Below are positions 48,401 to 63,400 of a stretch of DNA of 64,000 bases, piece after piece. Position numbers and translations under genes: made by a program. Origin of the DNA: Agelaius tricolor. Its lineage: Eukaryota > Chordata > Aves > Passeriformes > Icteridae. Every line of letters starts with the position of its first letter. Positions within the stretch are counted from its first letter, which is position 1. The stretch lies in assembly GCA_023055355.1 (NCBI GenBank), contig JALJCS010000034.1, positions 634,001-698,000 of the forward strand. Direction: 5' to 3'. The notes under the pieces are model-generated. The model saw only the letters and a list, made by a program, of their open reading frames with translations. It had not been told where the DNA came from and did no database searches.

Positions 48401-51400
48401 TTACAGTCCATCCTGTGGGGCACTTCTTCAATGGCAATGAAGAAATCTATCGGTAGCAGACTCTCCTGCGTGTCTGGGAAGGAATTTAGCAGTTGAACTC
48501 CTTACCTGACTTTAGCACACTGCTCCCTAAATGTATTCTCCCTGCTCTCCTCCTCCAAGTGATGTTACTGCTCATCTCTGAGGCTGAATTCCCACTGCCA
48601 GGCCAATGGCACTTTTCTTGCCTAGCAGCAGCAATTCTTTGGGATCTTCTGCTGTGCGACTCCTTTGCAAAAGGAGGTGTCAAGTCACCATTTGAATTCC
48701 CTGCCAAAATGGCCTTTGGAGAAAGATGATGTGCACCACCAAAGCCTCTGCAGTGACCAGCAGCTGTAGCAGCTGTGACTCTGTCCCTCTCCAGAACCAG
48801 CTTTGCCTTGCTGCTATCTGCCTTGCCTTGAGGACACGTTTCCATGCTGCTGTGGGCACAGCAGCTTCTGGCAAACACCACGACTGGGGTCTCACTCTGC
48901 TTGTTCCCTTTCTCCCCTGGTGCTCAGGCTGACTGCTTGCCCTGGTGCTGCTACTGTGACTGGCCTCAGGCTACACAGGTCTCGGCAGTGCACCTACCAC
49001 CCACAGCTTGCCTAAAAAATCAGCATCCCCAAAACACTTCACAGGTCTAGGGGAAGGTTTTAGTAAAGTAAAAAAACATATTTCTGAGAACAAAGAAATA
49101 TCCATGAATTTGTCAATGATTACAGTTAAGACAGATGGAATTTTTATTTCTAATTGTATACTACTTGACTGATATTTTACTTATTTCAGAGGGATACAGT
49201 TTCCTCAGATATTCTGTAGTCAATGCAGCATACAAATTTGGCTACCATGGCCTGTATAAAGAACATTTTTGCAGTCATGTTGTTCGTCTCCAGCCCAGCA
49301 TTTGCAAACAAAGCTCACTTAGGCAACTTTTCTTACATGGGATGTTTATGGATTTGTGTTGTCTGCTAAGGCACTGCATTCAAAGTGAATTCTTTTATTG
49401 CAGCACATTTTTGAAAAAGCTCTTGCTGCATCAGAACCACAAAAGTTTCACAGAAGGTAAAAACCAGTATAAGTCTTGAGTGCCTGTAAATAAGATGGAG
49501 TGACAGATGAGTTGCTCTCTGGCATTTCTGGCTGAAAGCAGCTCTAGAAACACATGCCATGGTAATGACACAGGAGGTAAGAAAAGGCATCGGCCCATTA
49601 GAGCAAGTACAAAAACAGCAGAAAGATAAACCAGGTTGATGTTGATATTATGTAACATCCTCCACCAATTTTAACAGATACTGTGTTTTCTGCCTTAAAA
49701 ACACAACCATCAAAATAATAAAAAGCAAAAAACAATTATGCCCCACTCCTGCAGCACAGAACTTCAGTTTAGAAAATTCTAGTCCAAATTCCAACTCAAG
49801 AACCCTTTTTTGGTACTGGCTGCAGCAAATCTCCACGCCTCATTTTGACAATTATGCCATTAAGTGTTTAGATTAAGCACTTTTGTAGTGCATCTGCACA
49901 ATTAAATACCAGTGGCTTGATGGTGGGAAACCTCTTGCTCCACTGAAGGCAGAAGCCCATCTCATTGACATGCTAGCCAGCCATCCTCTCATTCCCTACA
50001 TCATCCATGAAAAGAAAAACTATTTTCATCCTATCCCAAACTGCACATGACAGCACAAATAAAGTGCTTTCAGCTTTACAGTATCCATTACAATTAATTA
50101 TCCAGAGGTCCTTGGCATAAACTGTGAAAAGTCCTTGCTTTTTGAATAAATGGACTCCATCAAAATTCTACAGGCACCTGAGCTGACTGCAAATAAACAC
50201 AAATGAGGAGTGCTGCCATTTTGTAACAAACAAAGGCCTTTTCTCTAGGAAGTTGTGTGACACAGGATTTTACTGCCCTGGATTTCCAGGATAACAGAGA
50301 GCATCATGTGTTAGCAGATAAAGCTAAGCATGCGTGGTTTATCATATTTCAAGAGATAAGGCTAACAGCAGGAGAAAACACTAATTTTTATGTAATCTTT
50401 TTCCCTTCATCAAGTCAGCAGAGCTATTCCACTATCAGTTTATTCAGTGTCAATTAGACTGCTCATGATGCTATCATAAATCACCTAACAAATGAGAAAT
50501 CTCCCAGAACCTCAGATAATACAAGAGAAAGAACATCCAAGTAGACTACAGGCTAGAAATTTGCAAGTGGAAGGGACAAACTCCATTAGTGCGTTGAACT
50601 TACCTAAGCACTGGAGTTCTGTTTAGTTCTAAGGCTACTGAGTTGACAAAAGCTCAAAACTTAGTAATGAATCCCTTTTCCCTTCAGAACTGGAACAACA
50701 GAAAAGAAAATCAGCATTTTACCATTTCAGTTCCATGTTAAATCCCATCTTTTTGACACCTCATTTGTTAAGGTTAATATTTGCCTTTCATTGTCCCTAA
50801 AGAAATTCTGCCCATTATACTCACCAAAGCTACCTGGCATTTTATAGTAGAGTCAGCATTTGCTCTGTTGTGAGCTCTGCATAGTAGGTATTTTACACTC
50901 TCTCCTTCCTCTGGGTGAAATTATTTCTGTAAAAATGGCTATTCTAGGTGTCTATTTTGGGATGAACCTATATCATAGCTGCTGCAAAAAGGTTGTCATT
51001 AAAATTGAAATGCAGAAGCACTACACTCCTCAGATTGCTTCACCCTTGTTCCACAGCACTTACATTTGTATTGATTTTATAATGAATGCACACGAGATGA
51101 GGAAAGCGCTGACTTTCCTTGCTCTGCCATGTCCACTGCTGCTTTCCTTGTCCAAGTCAGGTGCAGCGTCTCACTGAACTATTAAAAAAGACAGACTAAC
51201 AATAGGGGAATGATTTTCTCTTACAGCAAAACCATTACAGAGCTTCCCTCCCGAGGCACTAGGTGTTAACTAGCTGAGTGCATTAAAACAAAAAAAAAGA
51301 CTGACACCTGTGATTTAGTGCTTTCTAGAACGCACAGCTTGGAAAAAAGGCAGTTTGGAATGCCAGTAAAACACTGACTGAAGCACCACTGGCAAGCATC

Positions 51401-54400
51401 TCCCATCCCATCACCCTCAGCACACAGAGATCCCATGGGTTGCATTGTGTAAAGGTCTCCCAGTGAGGATGGCAACGAGTTAGGCTGAAGTAAGGTACTA
51501 AAACACTGCCAAAGATTGGAGAAGTTATCCTAGGACATCAGGCCCATTTTCTTACCTGTGAGACCTCTTGAAAACGTCATTTAGAGATAGTACCTAAACC
51601 ATTAGCTGGCACTAGCAAGATGGAGATGGCAGTTCGGTATCAGTGTAAGCACAGCTCAGAATGCCAAAGGAGAGCAATGCTGAACTCACACTTCAACACT
51701 GACCTTAAACAAATAAACCCTGTCAATAAGATACTTCCCCAAAGGCAAAAGCACAAGGCAAATTATGATAATGGTCTTGTTTCTTGACAATTAGTTCACC
51801 TAATGTGTTTAATGCTACTAGAAACATCATTTGCTACAAGACATTTAACACCAGGTGACAGACACAAAGTCAAAGCTTCTTCCCAGGCACTCTGCTTCAG
51901 AGGCAGTTCGCTGTTTGCTTAGCAGTCACTTCAGCACACACTGCAGGCTGACAAGGGACAGCACCTTCACGATGAAATGTGTGCAGGTAACAACACCTGA
52001 AATATTACACTTCAGCTCTTGAAGTGTATATTTGAACAGTGCATTAAATGACAAGACACTTGGGCAGCTGTGCACTCTATGCAAGAAAAAAAGAAAATCA
52101 GTATTACCTGAAAACACACTATTATGCTAGAAGGAGGTAAGAATAAAACAAAAAAATCACCACATTTTGTGCTCGACATATGATCAGTTATGAATTTTCC
52201 AGGAAGAGTAGGTCTGTTCTGAGAGACTGCAGAGGTAAAAGATTTCCTGATTTAACAATATTTAGTTAATCCAGGTCCCAAAACTGTTTAGAGACACTAC
52301 TGTACAAAATCACAACCAACAAAGCCAGGCCACAACATCATGTATGCCAAAGGCACACGTCTAGGGCTTTTTATAACTAGAACTCTGCTTCATATTAAAC
52401 CAAGTGGGAAGTCTGAACCTACCCATGGACACAGCAGGTTCTTTGTCAGGAAGTGACTGTAGCTTTTTTTCTGCCACCAACTCAGCAATATTCTAAAACT
52501 TTGTGGGGAAGAAGAAATAGAAATAGAAGAAGTGTAGCTGCACAAAGTCTGCATTGATAAATGAAAAAGTTTCATACTCCTGTTGCCCATTCAAGTACCT
52601 CACAGTTATCAGCTACAGATTACATCTCTTTACAAATATACCTGTGGCTGAGCTTGGAATTAAGCACCTTGGATATAGATAGAGTGGGGTCAAAACATAC
52701 TTGGTGCCCTATTATTTTATCTATCTATCTCTCCACCTGGGTATTTAATACCTCCAGCACATGACTTGAGATGGCAAAGACAAGGCTAATTGGACTCCAC
52801 AAAAGGCAGAGAAGAGAAAACATTACAGTCTTCTGAAAATAACTCTCAAAGGCTTTTCATTTCCAAGAGGCTTTCCTCCTTTTCAGGAGAATCACTCCCC
52901 TGCCAGCTTTCTCACAAGAACAGGCCAGTTTAGATGTGACAAAAGCACAGCAAGCAGTAACAGAGGCTGCTCCCCCATCCCAGTGATCCCAGTGTTCCAC
53001 ACCGGGGGCTGGTCCCTGGCCAGAGCCCCAGGCTGGGACCCAGGAAGCCTCATTAGAGAGGGCACTGAAATGCTGTGTAATGGCCTTGGAACAGGATCCA
53101 CAGCCGAGAGCGAGCTGCAACTACAAGACACCCTGAATGGGCTGCAAAACCTATGACAACAACTGCTGCAGTGGTTTTCATTTTGGTTAGGTACCACCTC
53201 TCTATTGCAATCAGGAACAAGCAGGCCCAATGGTACCTAATGCTGGGATTCCCTGCTCAAAACTTAATGGCTCTCCAGTAAACATGACATTATTTCCTCG
53301 GCACTACTGTGACAGCAAAGGAGCTTACATCTAAGCTTAGACTTCCTGAGAACTTGTCTAAAGTGCTGCTGGAAGTACTTCTTCAACTGCAGTTACACAG
53401 AGAAGGAAAGAGAACAGACCATTACAAGCTTCCCCAGGTTCCAAACTAAGCAGATTTCACAACTAAACTACTGTTCAAGCCTTCTTTTACCTGAAAAGAG
53501 CTTCCAAGAGAGCTTATTTCATAGATAAAAATGGTTGCAGTAAAAGTGATTAAAATGTATTACATTATTTTCAATCCAAAGTTATCTCTGCTTCAGGCAA
53601 GGTATTTATACCTTTCATCAGGATTAACTGTTTTTCCCAAGTATTTTTTAAACATATGTCACTCCATTTTAATTCAATCCATTACACCTCTAAGTCTATT
53701 TTGGAAAGATTTCTGGGGATTTATTTCACAATAGATGAGCTTAATGAGTATTTCAGTGGGAGACAGGATGGGTGCTTGGAGAGATATGGAGAGATGATCC
53801 ATGTATTAGTCTCCTAACAGAAAAATTTAGTATTAAAAGACAGAGAAAGAGACAGGAAATGCACACACTGGCTGGTATTTAAAGCTTGTTTCAATCCATC
53901 TTCTCTTTCACAGCTGAAAAAATATGCTGAAGCCACTGATAACATGTCCTTTGGGAGCACACATTATTAGTGGCTATTAACACACACACTGACTGGTGTG
54001 TTTGTCAGCTGATAAACACAGTGGTGCAGTGACATCCAGAAAGCAATTTCTGCATTGCTTTCCTGAATTTGAACAAAAGGCTCCAATCTGTTGCACACAG
54101 ACCAGCAGGCACTTCTCTATTTACGCTCTGTTAGCTGCTGAGGGAAGCTCCTGTATCAAAACCACAAGTCTTGAACTTGAGGCAAATTCTGCATTTTGAT
54201 TACATACTGATGAAGCCTGTTAGAGAAATTCCACATTTTCCAGGTCATTCCTAAAAAGGGTGGAATTCTGCTCTTATAACCAACATAACATTCTTCTTTT
54301 CCTCATAGCAAAAGGTACAGCTGCATTACATTTCCTTGTGCCACAACATCTGCATGTCGATTCCATTTTGAAATGTTTCAGTATTTGTTCAGCAACTTCC

Positions 54401-57400
54401 TACACACTGAATGATTTTTTCCCCCTAAAGCAAAAAAAAAAGAGCCCCAAACTAATCTTCTCTCAAGCACAAACAGAATGTCTGATACTGAAAAAACAGC
54501 CAGCCTAGTACTTCTCAGCTACATTTCTAAACAACCAACAGACGCAATGCCTTTCCCTCCAAGTCCTCTGAAGTAAATTGATTTGGTTTGGTGAGCACTG
54601 CCCAGCTGCCTCGGTGTCATCTGGAATAAGTAGATGCATCCTCGGCTTTGTAAGATCCATGCTCACAAATTGCTGTGCATCATACCTGCCTCAACGTTTC
54701 CCTGAGCAGCTCAATGAGATCCTTGTTGACTTCAACCTCACCAGGTGGAAACCTGAGCCTGCTGTTGGAAGCTCCTGGCACTCGTTCAATGTTTACTTGG
54801 CACACAGTACACTTAATATTTCAGTTGAGGAGTGACTGCTGCTGTGTTTTGCACAACATTCTCAGACAGCTTAAAAGGACAGGGGCTAAACACAGCCCTT
54901 GTGCTTATTCTGTTGTTTTGGGGGACAGTTTCCCACCTCCCTGCCATACATTTCTGCTTTATGCAGCAGCATTTGTTTCTATTTGCATGACACATCAAAC
55001 ACCCTAAAAGCTCTTTGCCATGTGTTATCAATGTTTCCCAGATTGTGTCCTCCTCCCCCACTGACAAGTTGGACAAAGCAATTCTTGTTGGACAGCAAAT
55101 GACCAAAACTAACAAAATTGCTTCAAATTTTTGCAGATTGATTATATTCTGCTTTTCCCTTAAGGGACAACTCACACACAAAGAAAATGAAAAAATATTT
55201 ATCCCCTCAAGAAAAACTCAAGCTACTCAGCAAGTTACAAAAAACAAAACACTGTCTGTTGATGGTTTTTGAATCCTTGCACTCAGAAAACAAACCCTCT
55301 TGCCTTGCATCTGGGGTGAAGGGTTTACATAAGAACCAAATACAGGCACGAGGCTTAAGTTAAAAAAAGAAGACGCTTACTGACAATGGCCATCTAAAGA
55401 ACACTACCTCTACCAATAACAAGGCTGGGAAAGACTTTTTTTGAAGGAATGAGAGTTACATTTAGGTCATTGCTGCAGGGACAGTACCTCAGTAACTCAC
55501 AGCAGATGCCATTCTGTTACTCACCCCATTATCCAGCTTTCGGACAGACTCACAGACAGATTCACCACACCACACCACAGACTGCACTCCCCATGGAAGA
55601 AGTAGCACCTCCAGTGTAGTAGCACACCACACAGAAAGAAGTGATGAAGGTAACATGAACTATCATCAAACTCCTGGTATTTGCTAGTAAGCTGCTTTCA
55701 TTTCACATAACAGGGATAGTCTATTTTTCAATACTAAGTACAGGTGAAAAGCAATAACTTCTCTCCAAAACCCTGCTAGAAACTGTTCTATTAGACATTG
55801 AATACTCCATCAAAACTCACTTAATGGGTGACACCAATTGTATTTTTTGACTATGTTTTCTGATCTTTATCTTAATATCTGTCTATTTCCACACAAGACT
55901 CCTTCCAATAGATTTAACTTCTTGATTTTCCTCCATCTTTTGAAGTTGTATATGTTACCTTTAAAACCATTCTTTGCTTACAAATTCCAGGATAGAAAAT
56001 GCAAACATTGCTGACTTTGGATTAGTCTCAGCTTGATCAAATACTTGATGAAGTTTAACAGTGTTTCCTACAGCATTTTGGAATTGTACACCCTTGCTTT
56101 CAAAATCACCTTCTCTAGTTCAAACATGCTACAAAGCAACTTCTTAAAGCAATAAAACAGATCCTTTTTACCTGTCCAAACACAAGAAGAAATTTTCTAA
56201 TTTTAGTAATGCAAAACCCTAAGTATTTTTTTAAAAAAATCACATCAAATTCTCCAGTCCCAAGCTTGAGTTTCTTACTCCAGTAATAAAGTCAGCTGTA
56301 TCTCTAAGCAATGTTACCAATGTATTCTCGAGGTTAAAGCTGAAAACAGTCACAAAATGCAAGCACCAAGAGCTGTACTTGGTCAGTAACCTTTTCACTG
56401 ATAGCAGAAATAAGAAAAGTGACACCATGCTACTTGTTGCATTAATAAGACTGGCAATAAAATACAGTTGGGATTAGCATTTGAGAAGCTAAGGCTTGTG
56501 GACCAAAATGCCTGCTGAAAGCTGTGCCTGACCAATTGCTTCTTAACAGAAGTTCTTAAAATAATAAGAACCAAATCTGACATTTAAAGAAAAGAACAAG
56601 AACATTTGTCTACTTCATTATGTGGAGCCTGAAAGCATTTCAGTTCTCTAGTTGCCTTGCATTATGGTATTAAATAAGCAGCATTAGAACAGGAAAATAG
56701 TAGGTATTATACTTCAGCAATTCCACATTCTAAAAAACACCCTTCACACTATGTCAGAAGCCAACTAACACCTGCCCTTAGTTTACAATTGTGCTGCCTT
56801 GACTTGCTGATAAATACATATACCTGGGGGCTGTTTGCTTGCTTTTGTTTAATTTGTCCTTTGACTTTATGCCTCAGGATAATCACAGAGTGACAGCACC
56901 TGTTGCTACAGTAGATTTCCCAACACCTCCTGAGCCTGCCTCACTGATGACACCAGTCATGTCAGAGAGAAACCAGAGATGTCATCATCAGGATGGCTGA
57001 GACCTTAGTTACTTCTCTTCTTACCTCGGGAGGAAAATCCTGCTGGAATTGCTCCTGCAATATTCCTCACCCTGAACAGTGATGGAGCAATTTGACTCTA
57101 CTGTGCTTTTACACAAAAATCCCTAATACCAAAAAGCTACATGCAGTAAGAGACAGGGTGCTCTCTTTTCTAAACATTTTAGGAAGCAAATCCTTTGTGA
57201 GAGACTCAGAGCACGTATAAAGTGGGACTATCTGAACATGCTGATATGTAAGGGAGATGGAAGGCAGTGTGGTAAACATCAAATGCAGGATTTTAATACA
57301 AAAAATATTCAACAGTTCTGCATAAAACACAAAAACTGGCATCACTTTTTCTCTTCAGTTTGGTCACCGCTGTTGCAAATACACTTATACTGGAAATCAA

Positions 57401-60400
57401 AGCAGCAGAACCCAAGTACAATTTGTTTCCTATAAAAAGTACATACCTTCCTCAAATAAGAAACATTTTCCAAATTAGAATATTATGAAGAGGAAACTGG
57501 AACAAAACCAGACTGTTATCCTACTTGGTAAGGTGGCACAAAGGGTGGGGGGAAAATGACAAAATTGCAGGCATTAATATTTTTTTTCTCAAAGCAAAAC
57601 CACCTAGATTTTACCAACAAGATGCTCTAAACATATTTCTTAACTGAAATCCTCATCTGGGTTAAGAAAACCTCCTATAGGCTGAAATGTACAAAGTTGC
57701 AAAGCAAGGCCTTTGCAGAGTCGTTTCCCTGCAGGACAAACTGGCTGCTTTGATTCCACCATCTGGCCGAATCATATTGCACCTCCTGAAGCTGTTGCAC
57801 AGCTAGTAAAATAGATGGTATAAATACTAAAAAAGGACTATTTTCTGTGCTATTAGCATGATGATCATTTCCTCAATGCCAGTTTCCATAAGCACATGGA
57901 ATAACTCTGATGTTTAACAGCTCCTTGTTACATAAAGCTGAACCCTGGTTCGGAATGCCTTGGCAAGAGGGCCACTCTTGCTCATTAATTCCTTACTGCA
58001 CCTAAACACTGAAGGTTCTTGGACCTCAAGGAACACAACAAATCCCAATTAATTTATTTTCAAAGGTTGCTGTATTTTGGGAAAGAACCACCAATATGAT
58101 AGCAAGAAATTAAATCGCCTATTGGTCAAAAAATGAGCTTCCCTCCAAAACTACACTTTCTCATTAAATCAATAGAAACAACAAGCCCCAAACTTGCACT
58201 GTTGAGCATCAATGACACACATGCACTATTTTTCATTAAGCAAAACCAGGTTTACTACAGAAATAGATCTCCAGGATTTAATGGAGAAGTAAACTTTTCT
58301 TAAGTAATTGCAAAAGGTCTGAGGAACTCGGGCTTATCTGTTAATTATTCATGTTTCTGTTTTCATTTCCAGCTACTCTGGAGCTGCTGATGCTGGCACT
58401 CTCTACCAGGTTTAAGCATCCTTTCAGCTCTACTCTGCCAAATTAAACTGTCACTTTCTATTAAAAAATCTATAGCAGGAGGTTTTTAATCTTCTGATTT
58501 ATACTTTGTAAGAGCAAGTCAAAGTTTAAATTAGGACTGTATCAGCTTATGAAATAAAGCCTAAGCAGTGCAGTGACAACCCCAGTGAGGAAAAACCTCC
58601 TGCTTGCATTCAAGTGCACAGCAGAGCTGTTTTAGTTTCTGTCTTTTGGAAGGTTTTATTTTACACAGCTCCAGTCAATCTCACACTCTTATTTAAAACA
58701 GCAGTGCCTTAGATTCAATCAGGACACATCTGAAAGAAGATGCCACTTGCCATCAAGTGTCTGAACTGTCCCTGACTTGACTGACCTGCCACACCCCCGG
58801 CCTCTCTACCTTTCAGGTGTATTAAGCAGGCAAGGCACAATTCAGCTTAATTAACATTTCCTTTGGTGAGCTACTCCTCCTGAAACTTTCTTAAGGAGCT
58901 ACAGACTCCACCATTCACTGTGTTTAACATTAAACCAAACCAACTTTTGTAGTTCAACAGCTCGATAAATATTACTCACCTCTTTTTTTGTGCATTCCTT
59001 AAAAATAGAGTACAGTAATAATCCTATTTATTTCCCTTGAACACGATCTATTCTTGACCTATTTTTCCTCCTAAGCACTTCTAGTCTATCCTCTCCAGTG
59101 CTATCACTCCTGTATTTTCTAGCACTTCACAGCTGAAGAAAACTTCATTATAACATGTGTTACAGACAGGGAGAAGGTGACCTCAGTGTGGGAGAAACAG
59201 AACTTAGTAGGGTTACTCTCAAACAATTGCTCATAAAATGATTATTTACCATAATTACCAGTATGCACTGGTAATTATGGCACTCTCTCCAGTATGTCAT
59301 GTCTCAAGACCTTGGAGATAATTTTTAAAGAAGTTTAAATTGCCTGTACGCATAATTTTGTTATGACATCTTTACCTAGTCACACAAAACCTTACTCCCA
59401 TTCTCCTTTTGTCCCAGGGATCTCTAGCTCACCCCTACCAGTGACATAACCCCCTTGTCTGGCTCAGCACACTCTGCTGGGCTGGATTTCACTGGAGCCC
59501 AGAGCTACAGCTGGGGCTCAGCCAGAAGTGACTCCCTCTTGCACAGACTGAGCCAGAGAAGAGACTGGTGAGAAGAAAGCAGAAGCTGACCATGATACCC
59601 TCAGCACCCAATGCTGCAAGGTCATGAGAGGATAATTCATCTTGGGAAGAGGACTCATTTAAGGAATGATTCCTAGGAAGGATTACATTGCCAATCATTC
59701 TATCAGCGTTCAAGGGATTGAATACTTGGATAAATTAGAGTTTAGAACTTGAAGTATTTTAACTCTTAGATAGTTGTCTAACATCCAAATTTAATCTGTT
59801 TAGAAGTTGTCTAAAATCTATTCAGTAATAATATGTAATGACATTTTTCATGTCTGTAGAATTTTTAAGACAGAGACAAAGAGCCCAGGTCTCTTCACTT
59901 CCCCAGCTGGATCTCATGCACACTGAGGAGTTCTCAGAACATGATGCTGTGATGTAGTGACCTTCATGTTCCCCTCTCCCACATCTAGGGTGTCCAAGAG
60001 CTCCTAAAGGAGGCAGTACTAACAGGCTCCTTCTGCTGAATAACAATGAAACTTTTCCCAGTGTATTATTGTAGACAATTGGAAAACTCAAACATCCCCT
60101 CTAAGTGACAAGGCAACCACAGCACAACTCAACTGCTGCTTCCTGTGCTTGGTTTACAGCTGATGGCTTGTGCTGCCCCACAGCTGCTTTTGGTACCCAT
60201 TCTTTGCACTCAAAGCCTGATCCTCCACAGTGTGACACTGCTACCTTACTCAGAAAAAAGCCAAGTTGCATTTCAAAGCTCCATAACGCAGATTTCATGG
60301 GGATTCATCTCAAAATTCCATTCCAAGCAGTTACACAGATCAACTACACTGTGTGAAGCATCCCTTCTTTGGTTTCAAACCCAGGACCTGCTGCTTCATT

Positions 60401-63400
60401 TGAGGCCCTGCAGCTACCACATCCCTGAGTTCATCATTTCTTCAATCCTTCTGCCCTCTTGGCTTTCCACCCAATTCTTGCATTTCCAGATCAAGAGATG
60501 GCAAGCAGCTGTTCCTCACATGGAAGCCATTCCACTACTCTGATTGTCATCTCTACAAGATCTTATACCTCTTATAACAAACTTGGATGATTTCCTCCCT
60601 CCCACCACATAAAAAAACAGAATAGCCTCCTTTCCAGGATGACCACAGCTGCCAGTTAGAGGTTTAAAAAGCAACTAAGTCTAGAACTGACCATAAGGAG
60701 ACAGGAGTGAAAAGCTGGTTCTCATCACCATTGCCACAAACACTGTCTGACAATGGCATCACTGACCCTCCTCTCCCCCTCCCTACTTATGCCTAATTCA
60801 CTTGGCTTACATGAAAATGTGAAACACCCAATTATGTAATAAAAATTAAACTGATTGAGAGCATCAGACATTAAATACTGTGATAAGTATTTCCTGCATG
60901 GGAGTTGCACAAATGGGGCAGAAAGTCGCCGTATGAACTACACATTATTAGCTTTAATTATTCAACAATTAAAGGAATGTTTTTCTCACAAGGCTTGAAG
61001 AATTCCCTTCTTCTATACAGCCATTTTTCAACTAAGAGGCAGTTAGAGATACAGCTTTTTACACAGCATGCCCCATTGGCTAAATTCAACAAGTTTCTAC
61101 TCACATGTGAGCAAGTTAGATTTTAATCACCCCTCACATTTTGTATAAAGAGTCTATAAATTCAATAACATGCACTGAAGCTGTTTACAAATTTTTTGCT
61201 ATTACAAGCAGCAGAGAAGAAACAACCAGTACTGTAATTCAGACAACTCCTAAGCCCAAACTCCACTAATAAATGCAATACAACCTCTACCTGATTACGC
61301 TAAAGCTTTTGGCCATTATTTCCACAGAAGACAACGGTTTAAATCAGCCCCTCCCTGCAAGGGAAAGCAAAGATCAGCTTCCCTGTAGACCAAAGCTTTC
61401 CTGAAAAGAGCATGGCCACTCCAGGCTAGAACTAAGTATTGTAATTGCCTTCCTGGTGCCCTCAGACAAGCTCCTCTGTCACTTCTACCCTCACTGGGAG
61501 CTAAGCATTCTGAGGGTCAGTACACACCCTCTTTTTAAAAGGGACAGTACACTTACATCAGTGATTCAATGCACAAACACTTGGAATGCAGAGGTTTCTT
61601 TAAGGCTGCTTCTTGATTGAAAAGCTGGAAAGCAGATGAGTACCTCTGGAATAGGTATTCCCACCCTGATGCAGTTTGTCCTGATACTTGATTAATTGTC
61701 ACAAGGAAAATTGCCTTCAAATTCTGCCAACCCTTCTAAAGGAGTCTTTGTCTGATAATAACCTCAAATGCCAATTGCTGTGACAAACTCCTCTCCTTTG
61801 AACTGTTGGCATCTCTGATGAAGACCTAGCACATTTATCTCTGCTGAAATCTAAAGTGACAGCCCCTGCAGCTCTCCAGCTTGTATCTGCCCCCATAAGG
61901 TACATGTGATATTCTACATTTTTCTGGGAAAAGATAAAATAAATGTCTTAATTTAATGGTTAAACTGAAAAGTATAAACCCCATCTTGTAAAAATACGGG
62001 AAGATTAAGATGTAGGCATACAAGGATATACCTTAGGGAAAAAATTTTGATTATAATGCTGCCATGTGTGGGAATTAAGCTGCAGCTATTTACACACATC
62101 CCTTATTAAAGGCTTTTCACCCTGTATTGGTCCACAAGGCACTGCTCAGTGACCTGTGTTTTTTTCTGAGGATTACCAGGCTAAATGTGAACTGCAGGGA
62201 AAAATGTGAGCTCCAGCAAGCCTGTAGTTCTGCCACCTCTGCCATTTGTCTTTCTCATTCTGAATTGAAAAAAGTTGACCATGCTTTCTGTGAAAGCACA
62301 ACTGCCAAATTGCTGCCCGCTTCTCCCACCAAGCAATTCCAGTAACTTCTTAAAGTAACAGAAATAGGAACTTGAAATATCGTGGGGAAATCAACCATAA
62401 CATCAAGTACATTTAATCAGATGATGGAAATTTGTTCTAATTCAGTGTCTGTCGCAGTGAGGGAAACTTGGATGCTCAATATGAGTGTTTAGCAAGCTTC
62501 ATTTATTGAATAGAGCATCAGACTTTTATGTACAACAAGTAATAAGCTCATACATATTCTGCAAGCTAAGCAATCTATTGGCTGAACTACAATACCAGCT
62601 CTTCCTCAAACCTTAGGGGTCACATCTTTCTTTTCTCATGTCTCTCTCACTGCTTGTTATTGTACCACAGCCATGCTCAAGGACACAGTGTTTTGCAGGT
62701 ACAGGGACCCAGATTAGCTGCATCCTCCCAGTTCTTGGTCCAGAACGTGGCCCCTGTCACGTAGCCATTCTTCCACAAGTATCTGCCTCACACACCTTCT
62801 CAAATGCCCAGATTTAATACCTGTACCTTTTAAAGGAACTCTAGAAGAACTCTGCATCTGCAAGAAGACTAGATAATTCCAATTGTTTTACCTTCAAAGG
62901 ATGTCACAATTCAGTGCAGATCTGTAAGTGTTGCCTGAAAAATCTTAAAGCCTTTTCTGGTTTGGCCACCACCTCAATCACTGTAATCAAATTCAGCAGC
63001 TTTAGCCTAAGGGAATCAGATCTTCAGCTTGCACGTGTTGAAGATCTGCCTTACATGCCTCCACAGAGAAATCAATCCATTCCATTAAATAAAAGCTACC
63101 TGCTTAGGTTCTCACTGATTTATTATGGGATTATTCAGGACATGGCATTTCTTTCCTTGTCTGAAGTTTGGAACAGTGGCTAAGTTACACCAGAAGTTCA
63201 CAAGAGGTAAAGCTACAAAGCAGCCGAGGTGTTTAGGTCAATAATGAGAAAAAGAAGCAAAAACAAAACAAAACTTCCAAAGATGCAATATTTTCTTCCT
63301 AACGCAGCTGAGCAACTTGACTTCTCAGCTCCCAGTAAGAAAGTAGTACAGTGAAAGAGGGAAGGAATTATTTCATTTCCTTGAAACCAATTTAGCATTT

